Assembly (NCBI GenBank): GCA_003696465.1
Contig: RFHG01000384.1
Coordinates: 1-5,981 of the forward strand
Origin: Gammaproteobacteria bacterium
Lineage (GTDB): Bacteria; Pseudomonadota; Gammaproteobacteria; J044
Direction: 5' to 3'
Length of the DNA stretch: 5,981 nucleotides
The notes under the pieces were generated by a model that was not told the DNA's origin, did no database searches, and was given only the letters and a program-made list of their open reading frames with translations. Below are positions 5,860-5,981 of this stretch, one piece after another (positions within the stretch are counted from its first letter, which is position 1; each line of letters opens with the position of its first letter). The position numbers and the translations under genes are program-made.

Positions 5860-5981
5860 CTGATTTCTTATTCTGTTCCCACGGGAAAGCATACTCTTTC
5901 CCGAAATACCGCGAATACGCCCTGAGATCGGGTATTTCCCCATGCTTGGGGTCACGCTGTATTTCCATCCCTTGGTTCTTC
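5840..5981 (-). CDS. 3' end of an unidentified gene, cut by the window edge
   Basis: A minus-strand frame is open from the right edge to a TAG at 5840-5842 and encodes at least 46 residues. The visible tail is protein-like, with mixed charges and aromatics (DLRAYSRYFGKEYAFPWEQ) and a hydrophilic end (NKKSDDPKSD). It overlaps the start of the pentapeptide gene by 20 bases, which suggests the two are cotranscribed and possibly translationally coupled. An in-frame ATG at 5968 exists but has no properly spaced ribosome site, so this is more likely the C-terminus of a longer protein. I do not recognise the family. Confidence 0.55.
   Translation of the reverse strand, partial: KNQGMEIQRDPKHGEIPDLRAYSRYFGKEYAFPWEQNKKSDDPKSD

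Overview
The window comes from a GC-rich proteobacterium, most likely a gammaproteobacterium. The evidence is high GC in the core genes (one 60-base row of bioF counts to about 72%), a comF gene next to bioB-bioF, and a hairpin-rich intergenic block of the kind repeated in GC-rich gammaproteobacterial genomes. I cannot fix the genus from the sequence alone.

Layout: bases 1-329 hold no convincing gene, but bases 58-239 carry a run of strong inverted repeats. A comF-type phosphoribosyltransferase gene lies on the minus strand (330-1040). Its start is only 20 bases from that of a divergent gene for a small three-helix membrane protein (1061-1462). That gene overlaps bioB (1455-2465), which in turn overlaps bioF (2462-3625), giving a tight operon for two steps of biotin synthesis. 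The operon stops there: no bioH, bioC, bioD or bioA follows. radC (3640-4311, minus) converges on bioF with 14 bases between the stops.

After radC the character changes. Bases 4312-4701 hold no intact gene. A 48-codon minus-strand reading frame inside this gap contains a stretch resembling the metal-binding core of calcineurin-like phosphoesterases, so it may be a gene remnant. Beyond it, GC drops to about 28-55% per row, and a minus-strand gene (4702-5859) encodes a membrane-anchored protein with degenerate pentapeptide repeats. Its likely start overlaps by 20 bases the 3' end of a further minus-strand gene that runs off the right edge.

Together, the left two thirds are ordinary housekeeping genes (biotin synthesis, ComF, RadC). 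The right third looks like a horizontally acquired or decaying accessory segment inserted beside radC. The least explained items are the membrane gene coupled to bioB, the hairpin cluster, and the anchored pentapeptide protein with its overlapping upstream partner.
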